A DNA stretch of 9,267 bases from Bacillota bacterium (GCA_023395575.1 JAEWZA010000105.1:1-9267); one strand, 5' to 3'. Positions 1 to 5,197 are shown, numbered from the stretch's first letter. The notes: generated by a model not told the origin, from the letters alone. Numbers and translations are program-made.

Positions 1-177
1 TTTTTAAAGTCTTTTGATAGACTTTGGAATTTTTTCGAGTTCCTTTACATGGTCTTTTGTTAAAAGACCGTCTTTCGTTAGAAAGACTCGTCACTGTTTA
101 CTTTTCAAAGTCCAATCCTTTAAAGCACTAATTCAACTGCTTTTCAAGGTGTTTGCTGTTCGCTTGTCGCAAGCAGC
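1..177 (-). ncRNA. Ribosomal RNA operon leader (5' part of the transcript, genes off the left edge)
   Basis: Read on the minus strand, this follows a strong promoter and contains no reading frame. From the 5' end it has a hairpin at 155-177 (core GCTTG/CAAGC), a boxA-like ACCTTGAAAAG at 137-150, a second boxA-like stretch, GACTTTGAAAAGTAAACAGTG, at 92-112, and then three hairpins at 70-87, 51-69 and 6-25. Firmicute rrn leaders typically carry CTTTGAAAAC-type boxA sites for Nus-dependent antitermination, followed by stems that pair or are processed around 16S rRNA. The 16S gene itself is not in the window, so assignment to an rrn operon rests on the promoter, the boxA-like motifs and the structure. 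A tRNA-operon leader is a weaker alternative. Confidence 0.68.
51..87 (-). repeat. Two adjacent near-identical hairpins in the rrn leader
   Basis: GGTCTTTT-GTT-AAAAGACC (51-69) is followed with no gap by GTCTTTC-GTTA-GAAAGAC (70-87). Both share GTCTTT/AAAGAC arms and a GTTA-like loop, so they look like a tandem duplication in which pairing has been preserved. A third, related stem (AAAGTC/GACTTT) lies at 6-25. Confidence 0.7.
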
Positions 178-183
178 TTAATT

Positions 184-212
184 ATAATACCATCTTGCTG
201 TTTGGTTGTCAA
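184..212 (-). promoter_or_regulatory. Strong sigma-A promoter, proximal rrn promoter (P2)
   Basis: On the minus strand there is a perfect -35 TTGACA (207-212), a 17-bp spacer and a -10 TATTAT (184-189); an overlapping TATAAT lies at 181-186. Immediately upstream (213-245) is a run of A/T tracts resembling an UP element, which is typical of rRNA promoters. Transcription would start near position 177 and run off the left edge. Confidence 0.75.
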
Positions 213-279
213 CACTTTTTTTTATCTTTTTTAAATTTTCTTAAAGCAGATAAACATTGCGTTGTCTAACAGCTAAGTT

Positions 280-309
280 AGTATACATCTACTTTAGTAT
301 TGTATTCAA
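280..309 (-). promoter_or_regulatory. Candidate upstream rrn promoter (P1)
   Basis: On the minus strand, TTGAAT (304-309), an 18-bp spacer and TATACT (280-285). It lies 96 bp upstream of the proximal promoter, a spacing similar to the tandem P1/P2 promoters of many Bacillus rrn operons. The -35 matches only four of six consensus positions. Confidence 0.45.
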
Positions 310-662
310 GTAATAATATTGCTAATTTCGATTATTAATCTAATTTAGCGTTGAAATATTTCTTTTTTCACAGCAATACCCAATTATATGTTAGTTTTTC
401 TCTGTTTTCATTATAAATAATTTCCTTTAATAAGTATTTATCAAAACAAGTCAATTATTATCGACTAAATATCCAATGATCTAAATCGATAGTTTGTTTT
501 TTTAACTACTCCCACCACCACAGTTATAAACCACTTTTGTGTCTATGCTTCTCGAATAAGCATCATGCTCGTACAAAGTTGTTTTTCAAGCTAATCAAGG
601 AACAAATTCAAATCTAAACTGAGTTTAAAACCATTTAAACGCTTCTTTTGCCTATCAAAATG

Positions 663-711
663 ATAGCACCTATATATTGATATAAATATCGTATCAATAT
701 ATAGGTGCTAT
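663..711. terminator. Perfect 20-bp inverted repeat, possible terminator insulating the rrn promoter
   Basis: The left arm 663-682 (starts ATAGCACC) and right arm 692-711 (ends GGTGCTAT) pair perfectly over 20 bp around a 9-base loop. Read on the minus strand the stem is followed by CATTTTGATAGG, a short T-run, so it could stop transcripts arriving from the right before the rrn promoters. On the plus strand it is followed by TTAAATATC, with no U-tract. An overlapping shorter stem, CTATCA/TGATAG (652-666), uses the same bases and would compete. A mobile-element remnant cannot be excluded. Confidence 0.5.
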
Positions 712-836
712 TTAAATATCGTCTCGAAGGCCTTTACATTAATTGACTTTAGTAACTAATTAACATGAAATTATTTACGACTAAAGCCGACCCAATTTAA
801 ACTCTATCAACACCTGTTCCCTTCCACAAAGCACTT

Positions 837-879
837 GGATTTTTCTTCTGTATATTTAATAAGCAGAAAGAAGAAATCC
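837..879. repeat. Imperfect inverted repeat (hairpin)
   Basis: GGATTTTTCTTCTG (837-850) pairs with CAGAAAGAAGAAATCC (864-879) with a 2-base bulge around a 13-base AT-rich loop. It lies about 60 bp beyond the stop codon of the minus-strand small gene and could protect its 3' end. No U-tract follows on the minus strand, so it is not a canonical terminator in that direction. Confidence 0.4.
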
Positions 880-939
880 CTTTCCATACTGAAATATATA
901 AGTTAGTTTCTTTTGGTACTGTATTTGTTCTGTACTGGT

Positions 940-1080
940 CTATTGTGAAAATAACTCTAACCATAATGTCATGGCATGTTTATGATTTTTAATTTCCGTT
1001 TCTATATCTATACATATATCCATATCTCTTTCCATATATGTATCAATTTCTATATTTTCAACTTCATTTTTTTTCCTCAT
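940..1080 (-). CDS. Small acidic protein of unknown function, 46 aa
   Basis: I do not recognise this protein. It starts at ATG (1078-1080) and stops at TAG (940-942). An exact AAGGAGG ribosome binding site lies 8 bases upstream, one of the best in the window, and is the main reason to believe the gene. The product begins with a basic MRKK and continues as a highly charged, mostly acidic segment with repeated ID/IE pairs and one cysteine (Cys23). It ends in a more hydrophobic tail, HAMTLWLELFSQ, which could be an amphipathic helix. There is no signal peptide or membrane segment. It is not a clear Spo0E-type phosphatase (no SxxxD motif seen). It could be a small regulatory peptide or adaptor. 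No partner gene is close: the nearest upstream gene on this strand ends 600 bp away. Confidence 0.6.
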   Translation of the reverse strand: MRKKNEVENIEIDTYMERDMDICIDIETEIKNHKHAMTLWLELFSQ

Positions 1081-1088
1081 ATGGTTAT

Positions 1089-1095
1089 CCTCCTT
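1089..1095 (-). promoter_or_regulatory. Consensus ribosome binding site of the 46-aa gene
   Basis: AAGGAGG on the minus strand, 8 bases before the ATG at 1080. A chance match this well placed in such AT-rich DNA is unlikely, so it decides that the short frame is a gene. Confidence 0.7.
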
Positions 1096-1682
1096 ACTGT
1101 TTTAATTTAACCAAACAAAAAAAGCTCTTATTTCACTAAATACATATATTCGTTCAGCAAGCTTGTTCCCCAAATAATTCATGCAGTTATTTTACCGCTT
1201 CTTACTGATGAAGTTATCCAAGTCTTCAATTCTAAAAATTATCAATAGTTACTATACAATAAACAAATATAAAAAATAGTACAATTAATTAACAGCTTGA
1301 CCTAAAAATGATTACTCGAAACAAATGCTTCCAGTTTATAAATTTGCACCTCACTAAAGCACTCGATTTGCAGATCTTCTAGCTTTAATTCATAAACTGT
1401 ACCTGTTATTTGGTAAATTATCACTACATCAGCCCAGCCATTAATTTAATTGTACTTTTATAATCAAAAAACTATTCTTAATTTTTTTAAAACCTCACTT
1501 CGCATAAACAAACAACAGCAAGTAATTAGTAACCGTCCATAGCTTTTTTAGTTTTATATAATTATAGTTAGCTACAGAAATTAACTATTTGTCATCTGTC
1601 TACCCAGTCCTATTAAAGTTAAGAATGTTTTATTATCTGTTATATTGAATGCTTAGCACTATTAACTAACTAAGATGTATAT
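1096..1682. other. Non-coding stretch, no gene seen
   Basis: No frame with a credible ribosome binding site was found on either strand. A weak long-range pairing exists at 1332-1399: CAGTTTAT at 1332-1339 pairs with ATAAACTG at 1392-1399, and an inner TTTGCA-like pairing lies between them. It may hold the promoter of the 46-aa gene and the 3' end of the neighbouring transcript, but neither can be pinpointed. Confidence 0.5.
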
Positions 1683-2534
1683 TTAACCATTAGAAATAAA
1701 AGCCTCCTCATTTTGGTACAGTTCTTTTAGCTTTTTGATATATGACATATCTCCATGGAAAATGTTATGGTAATATATTTCAATAAGCTTTTCTTTGTTT
1801 GCAGTATCAGTATAGATTTTCTCAAGATAATATGCCCAAATGGTAGGTCTATTTAAATATTTGCGTCTAGTTTTCTGTATTGCTTCAACACAAAGCTTTT
1901 CAGCTAATTTGTAATTTCCATCAGCAATTAGTTTATCAACAGCAATCATTCTTATTTCAACTACATGTAAGTTTTCCATCAAATAATTTTCTGCTGCCTC
2001 CCTTCCTTCCATTTTTTCAACAATACCATAGATTATGACAAATTTATCTGCATAGTCTTTCCCATCGAACATCTTACCTAGAATTGAAAAAACATCAAAT
2101 ATTCTGTTTGCCTGCTTTTGATTGTTAATTAAGCATACTGCATGTCTTAATAGTTTATATCCGTAATCGGGCCAGTCATGGAAAGCTCTTATTTGAACAC
2201 TCTTAATAATACTGTCAAAATAATAGTTTTGATTATATTCGTCAGCATCTCTGCATATATTTCCTATTCCTTTAATACACTCTTGAATTACCTCAGTAAT
2301 AGTTCCTGATGTTCCATCTGCATGAAAAAACAACTTAACTGCCTCAATCATAACCATTATGTAAATATCAAATATTCTCCTTGGATTAATATTTACTTTG
2401 GCTACTTGTATAATGGACATCATCTCAGTACACACAATAATGCATCCTCTATCATATACAAACCCTTTATAAGAATTCTGTGATATTGTAGCTTTAATTC
2501 TATTCCTAATATCTGATATATGCTGATCTTCCAT
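1683..2534 (-). CDS. Helical TPR-like protein resembling the C-terminal region of clostridial SWIM zinc-finger proteins, 283 aa
   Basis: The start is taken at the ATG at 2532-2534 because AGGAGG lies 10 bases upstream; an ATG 16 codons further out (2582) has no ribosome binding site. The product is soluble and almost entirely helical. From memory, its order of motifs matches the region that follows the zinc finger in clostridial SWIM proteins: RGCIIVCTEMMSII near residues 29-42, an EAVKLFF..DGTSGTITEVI segment at 64-83, a FHDWPDYGYKLLRHAV segment at 118-133, an ENLHVVEIRMIAVDKLI segment at 187-203, and a last repeat, GNYKLAEKLC, at 206-215. The CxCx(n)CxH SWIM motif is absent, and the expected C-terminal stretch after residue 275 is missing. 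It is either a stand-alone derivative or a truncated remnant; the open frame and good ribosome binding site favour an expressed protein. Such repeat proteins usually mediate protein contacts. It is divergent from the XRE pair across 419 bp of operator-rich DNA. Confidence 0.6.
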   Translation of the reverse strand: MEDQHISDIRNRIKATISQNSYKGFVYDRGCIIVCTEMMSIIQVAKVNINPRRIFDIYIMVMIEAVKLFFHADGTSGTITEVIQECIKGIGNICRDADEYNQNYYFDSIIKSVQIRAFHDWPDYGYKLLRHAVCLINNQKQANRIFDVFSILGKMFDGKDYADKFVIIYGIVEKMEGREAAENYLMENLHVVEIRMIAVDKLIADGNYKLAEKLCVEAIQKTRRKYLNRPTIWAYYLEKIYTDTANKEKLIEIYYHNIFHGDMSYIKKLKELYQNEEAFISNG

Positions 2535-2653
2535 TCTGTCTATTCCTCCTTGTTGAATACAGCTTTTTTGATGTGCGTTCATTAAATTAGTGCAGATTAT
2601 TCAATCTATATTAATTATTTAATCCATGCTAACATTAATGATTGAGGTATTAT

Positions 2654-2690
2654 TGCAGCTACATCTGCATGTAACTAAAGCTTTTTAGTT
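2654..2690. repeat. Two small hairpins upstream of the TPR-like gene
   Basis: TGCAG/CTGCA with a 6-base loop (2654-2669) is followed by AACTAAA/TTTAGTT with a 4-base loop (2673-2690). They lie in the 5' region of the minus-strand TPR-like gene and could act as leader structure or protein-binding dyads. No function is assigned. Confidence 0.35.
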
Positions 2691-2813
2691 CTAGTCAATT
2701 TGTTCCTTTTATTTTTCATATTATACATTTTCTAAGTTTTACGTTTTGAAAATTATATTTTTAAGGTTATTTTGCAGTATTTTCAGTAATGCAACTGTGT
2801 TTTTTAGTATGTT

Positions 2814-2832
2814 GTTTTACGTTTTGTAAAAC
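2814..2832. promoter_or_regulatory. Operator-like palindrome O1 for the XRE regulators
   Basis: GTTTTAC-GTTTT-GTAAAAC, perfect 7-bp arms with a 5-bp spacer. Its centre is 33 bp, about three helical turns, from that of the next palindrome. A degenerate copy, GTTTTACGTTTTGAAAAT, lies at 2736-2753. Dyads of this size are typical XRE-family operators. The site lies between the divergent TPR-like and XRE genes. Confidence 0.6.
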
Positions 2833-2845
2833 TAACATTTATTAT

Positions 2846-2866
2846 ACTTTTACTTTTTGTAAAAGT
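2846..2866. promoter_or_regulatory. Operator-like palindrome O2, first copy
   Basis: ACTTTTAC-TTTTT-GTAAAAGT, perfect 8-bp arms with a 5-bp spacer. It recurs with the same arms but a changed spacer upstream of the second XRE gene (3397-3417), which points to a constrained protein-binding site. Confidence 0.62.
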
Positions 2867-2882
2867 CAACATATTTTTTGGC

Positions 2883-2944
2883 ATTTTGTGAAAATATATT
2901 TCTGTAAGATATCATTATGATATAATTAATTCACAAAATGTGAA
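2883..2944 (+). promoter_or_regulatory. Promoter and start-proximal operators of the first XRE gene
   Basis: An extended -10, TGATATAAT (2918-2926), lies upstream of the gene. No good -35 is present, which suits an extended -10 promoter. Two dyads flank it: ATTTT-GTG-AAAAT (2883-2895) and TTCACA-AAA-TGTGAA (2930-2944). The second would cover the transcription start and touches the ribosome binding site AAAGGA (2943-2948), five bases before the ATG. Negative autoregulation is the simplest reading. Confidence 0.6.
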
Positions 2945-2953
2945 AGGAACCCT

Positions 2954-3295
2954 ATGGATAATAACATTATAGGAAAGAGAATTAAAAAACTCAGAGAAAA
3001 TAAAAATTTAAATCAATTAGAATTTTCTAAAATTTTAAATATAAGCAATACTACGTTATCTCAATACGAGGCAGGTAATCGAACGCCTAGTGATGAAATC
3101 AAGGAGAAGGTAGCTGACTATTTTAATGTGTCTGTAGATTATCTTCTTGGGAGAACTGAAAAATATAGTATAGAAGCTGAAGATTCAAAAGAAGAAAAAT
3201 TCTTTTCTTTTGATGTCTCAAATCTTCCAGAGGAAGCCATTAAGCAAATTGAGGACTACATAGAATTTGTTAAACAGAAATATAAATCGTACTAG
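2954..3295 (+). CDS. XRE-family helix-turn-helix transcriptional regulator, first paralog, 113 aa
   Basis: A small DNA-binding repressor of the Cro/CI-like XRE family. Residues 6-61 form the five-helix HTH_3 domain; the helix-turn-helix itself lies at about 21-40 (QLEFSKILN, then the recognition helix NTTLSQYEA). It is followed by the typical YEAGNRTP and DYFNVSVDYLLGR motifs. A charged linker (68-86) leads to a C-terminal amphipathic helix, LPEEAIKQIEDYIEFVKQKY, of the sort used for dimerisation. The ATG has AAAGGA 5 bases upstream and sits just after the palindrome TTCACAAAATGTGAA, so the protein probably represses its own promoter. It has no ligand-binding, peptidase or TPR domain. Its targets are inferred to be the dyads at its own and the paralog's promoter, and perhaps the divergent TPR-like gene. 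The downstream neighbour is a near-identical paralog. Confidence 0.9.
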   Translation: MDNNIIGKRIKKLRENKNLNQLEFSKILNISNTTLSQYEAGNRTPSDEIKEKVADYFNVSVDYLLGRTEKYSIEAEDSKEEKFFSFDVSNLPEEAIKQIEDYIEFVKQKYKSY

Positions 3296-3352
3296 TTTAA
3301 TGGTTGAGCTTTGCGCTTTTATCTTAGACAGCTTTTTTACTTATCGAGTGTC

Positions 3353-3367
3353 AAAGATAGTATCTTT
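3353..3367 (+). terminator. Weak hairpin between the two XRE genes
   Basis: AAAGAT-AGT-ATCTTT followed by CTCTTATTTG. The stem is only 6 bp and AT-rich, so termination would be inefficient and readthrough into the second XRE gene is plausible. The position, about 60 bp after the first stop codon, fits an attenuating terminator. Confidence 0.35.
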
Positions 3368-3396
3368 CTCTTATTTGTAAATCTAAGGTTTATTAT

Positions 3397-3417
3397 ACTT
3401 TTACTTTCCGTAAAAGT
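3397..3417. promoter_or_regulatory. Operator-like palindrome O2, second copy
   Basis: ACTTTTAC-TTTCC-GTAAAAGT. The arms are identical to those at 2846-2866 while two of the five spacer bases differ, as expected if the arms are contacted by a protein. The first-unit O1 palindrome has no counterpart here. Confidence 0.62.
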
Positions 3418-3433
3418 CAATATTTATTTTGTC

Positions 3434-3497
3434 ATTTTGTAAAATATATTTCAGATTATTCTTGTCATGATATATTTAATCCACAAAATGAGAAAGG
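3434..3497 (+). promoter_or_regulatory. Promoter region of the second XRE gene
   Basis: The extended -10 is TGATATATT (3468-3476). The upstream dyad is ATTTT-GT-AAAAT (3434-3445). The start-proximal site has decayed to TCCACAAAATGAGAA, losing the symmetry seen in the first copy. The ribosome binding site AAAGGA lies 6 bases before the ATG at 3504. This promoter may therefore respond differently to the repressor. Confidence 0.55.
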
Positions 3498-3503
3498 ACT
3501 CCT

Positions 3504-3875
3504 ATGGATAAAAACATTTTAGGCAAAAGAATTAAAAAACTCAGAGAAAATAAAAATTTAAATCAACTGGAATTTTCAAAAATTTTAAATATAAGCAATA
3601 CCACTTTATCTCAATATGAAGCTGGTAATCGGACGCCCAATGATGAAATCAAAGAAAAAGTTGCTGACTATTTCAATGTATCAGTAGATTATCTACTAGG
3701 TAGGTCTAAAAAATTTAATTCTGAAGCTGAAAACTCGAAAATAGTTAAATCTAATAGCCTTGATGTTTCCAATTTACCTATAGAAGCCATTAAACAAATT
3801 GAGGAATATATTGAGTTTATAAAGCAGAAATATAGTTCAGACACTGTCAACAGATTTGACAAACCTATGCTTTAG
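3504..3875 (+). CDS. XRE-family helix-turn-helix transcriptional regulator, second paralog, 123 aa
   Basis: A paralog of the preceding gene. Over the first 67 residues (the whole HTH domain) only positions 3, 6 and 46 differ, and the recognition helix is identical, so both proteins should read the same operators. By my count that region carries 22 synonymous codon differences against 3 replacements, a sign of purifying selection. The linker (68-86) has 11 replacements, while the C-terminal helix LPIEAIKQIEEYIEFIKQKY is conserved, which allows heterodimers. The product is 10 residues longer: the extra tail ending FDKPML is encoded by the left arm and loop of the terminator hairpin, and its TAG lies in the right arm, so it probably arose by loss of an earlier stop codon. 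Its own promoter and operator copy lie upstream. Confidence 0.9.
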   Translation: MDKNILGKRIKKLRENKNLNQLEFSKILNISNTTLSQYEAGNRTPNDEIKEKVADYFNVSVDYLLGRSKKFNSEAENSKIVKSNSLDVSNLPIEAIKQIEEYIEFIKQKYSSDTVNRFDKPML

Positions 3876-3889
3876 GTTTGTCAAATCTG
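3851..3889. terminator. 17-bp hairpin terminator shared by convergent genes
   Basis: A perfect 17-bp stem: 3851-3867 (CAGATTTGACAAACCTA) pairs with 3873-3889 around the loop TGCTT. On the plus strand it is followed by CTTTCTTAC, a moderate T-rich tract. The TAG of the second XRE gene (3873-3875) and the TGA of the DUF6472 gene (3881-3883, minus) both fall in the right arm, so the structure ends both convergent transcripts. The minus-strand side has no T-run and may terminate less well. Confidence 0.8.
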
Positions 3890-4063
3890 CTTTCTTACAG
3901 TTTTATACTCATCATAGAGTCTAAAATATGGACAATCATCAAATGAACTATGCATAAATTTGACCATCTCATCCTCATCTAAATTAACTTCACATTCATA
4001 ACAGTCGTATTCCTCGTCATATACATAATAATTACAACAATCACAATTTGATTTTATCACCAT
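3881..4063 (-). CDS. DUF6472-type small cysteine-rich protein, 60 aa
   Basis: A small acidic protein matching, from memory, the clostridial family DUF6472: an N-terminal KSNCDCCNYYVYDEEYDCYECEVNLDEDEM block followed by FDDCPYFR and a conserved C-terminal DEYKTVRKQI. It has six cysteines (7, 9, 10, 21, 24, 44); the C7/C9/C10 and C21/C24 groups could bind a metal such as zinc or an Fe-S cluster, but this is inference and no function is established. There is no signal peptide or membrane segment, so it should be cytoplasmic. An in-frame TAA two codons before the ATG fixes the earliest start; the ribosome binding site is poor (only AAGAATTAAGAA upstream). Its 3' end is convergent with the second XRE gene and its stop codon lies in the shared terminator hairpin. 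Confidence 0.8.
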   Translation of the reverse strand: MVIKSNCDCCNYYVYDEEYDCYECEVNLDEDEMVKFMHSSFDDCPYFRLYDEYKTVRKQI

Positions 4064-4605
4064 TTCTTAATTCTTGTAATAAATCATTACTCATCCTTCA
4101 ATAGATGACAACTGTAGGTGTTCAAACGGATAGTTGATTTATTACATTTCCCTTTCTAAGATTTGATTATCACCCGCTACGGAGGATTTATCCTACTGCT
4201 TTTTCTAAGAAATACCTTGATAACTTCTTTTCACTTTAGCAAATATAAATCAGTTATTAACTCAAACATCTTAGTTGAATATACAACTTAAAGCCTATTA
4301 GTATCAGGTATGGTAGCATTATCAAAAGAAAAGTCAAATATTTTTATAAGATAAGTTTGTTTACTGAACAACAAGCTAGTAAACCTGAGCATAGCTCGAC
4401 TTTTCATTCCAAAGTTGTGATAAAAATAATTGCATAAATTAGTTTTATTAGAACGAATAATACTAGTTCCTAGCACTTACTAATTCTAGTACTTATTTTG
4501 GCAACAAACCATTTTATAATTCTACCGCACCAATATATTTTATGTGCAAAGTTTGAGTTGTTAAGTTATTCACAATTTATTAATACCATTATCCCTTTAA
4601 CATAA
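4064..4605. other. Intergenic stretch without a supported gene
   Basis: This lies between the 5' end of the DUF6472 gene and the 3' end of the response-regulator gene. A 62-codon minus frame at 4288-4476 has a GTG start, no ribosome binding site and no recognisable sequence, and is not called. There is a small dyad AGGAT/ATCCT near 4173-4184, followed by CTTTTT, and a short direct repeat CTAGCACTTA/CTAGTACTTA (4470-4495). No clear terminator for the kinase operon was found. Confidence 0.5.
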
Positions 4606-5193
4606 TTATACTATGAACGAGTTATAAAACTGAAAAAATCGTAATTCCTTTTCCTTATCTCCAATTCCTCCATATGCTTTACTTATAAGCAAATACAACT
4701 CAGGATTATTTAGTTCAGAGGAAAGAGCCAATTTTGCGATTTCCAGAGCTTTTTTATAATCACATTTTTCAAGGGATAATTGTGCAGCATTTAATAAAGT
4801 ATCAACACTTTCCTTAACTGTATCTGAATTAATGGGATTATTCTTAATTTCCTTTAATACAGTTCTTATTTTATCAGCTGAAAATGGCTTTTGTACATAG
4901 GCAACAGCCCCCATATTTGTACAATCAACGGCATTTTTGACTGTTGCATATGCTGTAATAATTATTACAGGTGTTTTTATGCCAAGTAATCTGATTCTCT
5001 TTAATACTTCAGTCCCCCTGATTTCTGGGAGTTTTATATCAAGAAAAACTAAGTCAAAGGTATGTGTTGCTAACATTTCCAAGGCCTGTCTTCCATCACT
5101 TGCAGTCTGAACCTCATATCCCTCTAGTTCAAGGCATTTGGTTAAAATCATTCTGATATTCTTTGTATCATCTACAACTAATACTTTTTTCAT
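4606..5193 (-). CDS. Response regulator with receiver domain and helical TPR-like C-terminus, no DNA-binding domain, 195 aa
   Basis: Residues 1-118 are a CheY-like receiver domain: MKKVLVVDD with acidic pocket Asp8/Asp9, phosphoacceptor Asp52 in FLDIKLPEIRG, switch residue Thr80 (IIITAYA), Tyr99 and the conserved Lys102 (KPF). Residues 125-190 are helical and resemble one to two TPR-like repeats (YKKALEIAKLAL..NPELYLLISKAYGGIGDKEKEL). There is no winged-helix, LuxR, LytTR, AAA+ or enzymatic output domain, so output is likely by protein-protein contact. The start chosen (5193) has AAAGGA 8 bases upstream and gives the normal receiver N-terminus; an ATG 7 codons earlier (5214) would overlap the kinase gene and has a poorer site. 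It follows the kinase stop by 4 bp, so the two genes are co-transcribed and surely a cognate pair. Confidence 0.9.
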   Translation of the reverse strand: MKKVLVVDDTKNIRMILTKCLELEGYEVQTASDGRQALEMLATHTFDLVFLDIKLPEIRGTEVLKRIRLLGIKTPVIIITAYATVKNAVDCTNMGAVAYVQKPFSADKIRTVLKEIKNNPINSDTVKESVDTLLNAAQLSLEKCDYKKALEIAKLALSSELNNPELYLLISKAYGGIGDKEKELRFFQFYNSFIV

Positions 5194-5197
5194 AGTT

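Larger units (their letters stand above)
310..939. other. Non-coding stretch between rrn promoters and the small minus-strand gene
   Basis: No reading frame with a ribosome binding site was found here on either strand. It contains the two hairpins annotated separately (663-711 and 837-879), a small 6-bp stem ATGCTT/AAGCAT at 545-563, and a minus-strand frame at 502-576 that would encode a 24-residue peptide from a TTG start and end in CGGGSS, but without a ribosome binding site. The stretch is best read as the intergenic region upstream of an rRNA operon, possibly with decayed genes. Confidence 0.55.
2838..3839 (+). repeat. Tandem duplication of an XRE gene with its upstream control region
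   Basis: Unit 1 (2838 to about 3291) and unit 2 (3389-3839) begin with the same TTTATTATACTTTTACTTT, about 551 bp apart. They stay collinear through operators, -10, ribosome binding site and 112 codons. About 95 bp of unrelated sequence separates the end of unit 1 from the start of unit 2. The two proteins align without gaps over 112 residues, with 94 identical by my count. Confidence 0.85.

Noticed and set aside
1332..1399. Long-range pairing CAGTTTAT/ATAAACTG as a possible structured RNA
   Set aside because: Only 8 bp of outer pairing across a 52-base gap in AT-rich DNA, with a mismatched inner stem; chance is likely.
2535..2582. Sixteen-codon N-terminal extension of the TPR-like gene from the ATG at 2582
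   Set aside because: No ribosome binding site precedes that ATG, while AGGAGG stands 10 bases before the internal ATG at 2534.
2814..2866. CRISPR-like or iteron array
   Set aside because: Only two to three palindromes with different flanks and no regular spacers; they are better explained as XRE operators.
2954..3875. Toxin-antitoxin or prophage immunity module
   Set aside because: Both genes are XRE regulators with no toxin, peptidase, integrase or attachment site nearby; the context does not support either.
4041..4094. 17-codon minus-strand frame overlapping the start of the DUF6472 gene (possible leader peptide)
   Set aside because: GAAGG directly abuts the ATG and is too close to act as a ribosome binding site; nothing else supports translation, although coupling to the weakly initiated DUF6472 gene remains conceivable.
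4288..4476. 62-codon minus-strand frame in the intergenic region
   Set aside because: GTG start with no ribosome binding site, no recognisable sequence, and composition like the surrounding non-coding DNA.
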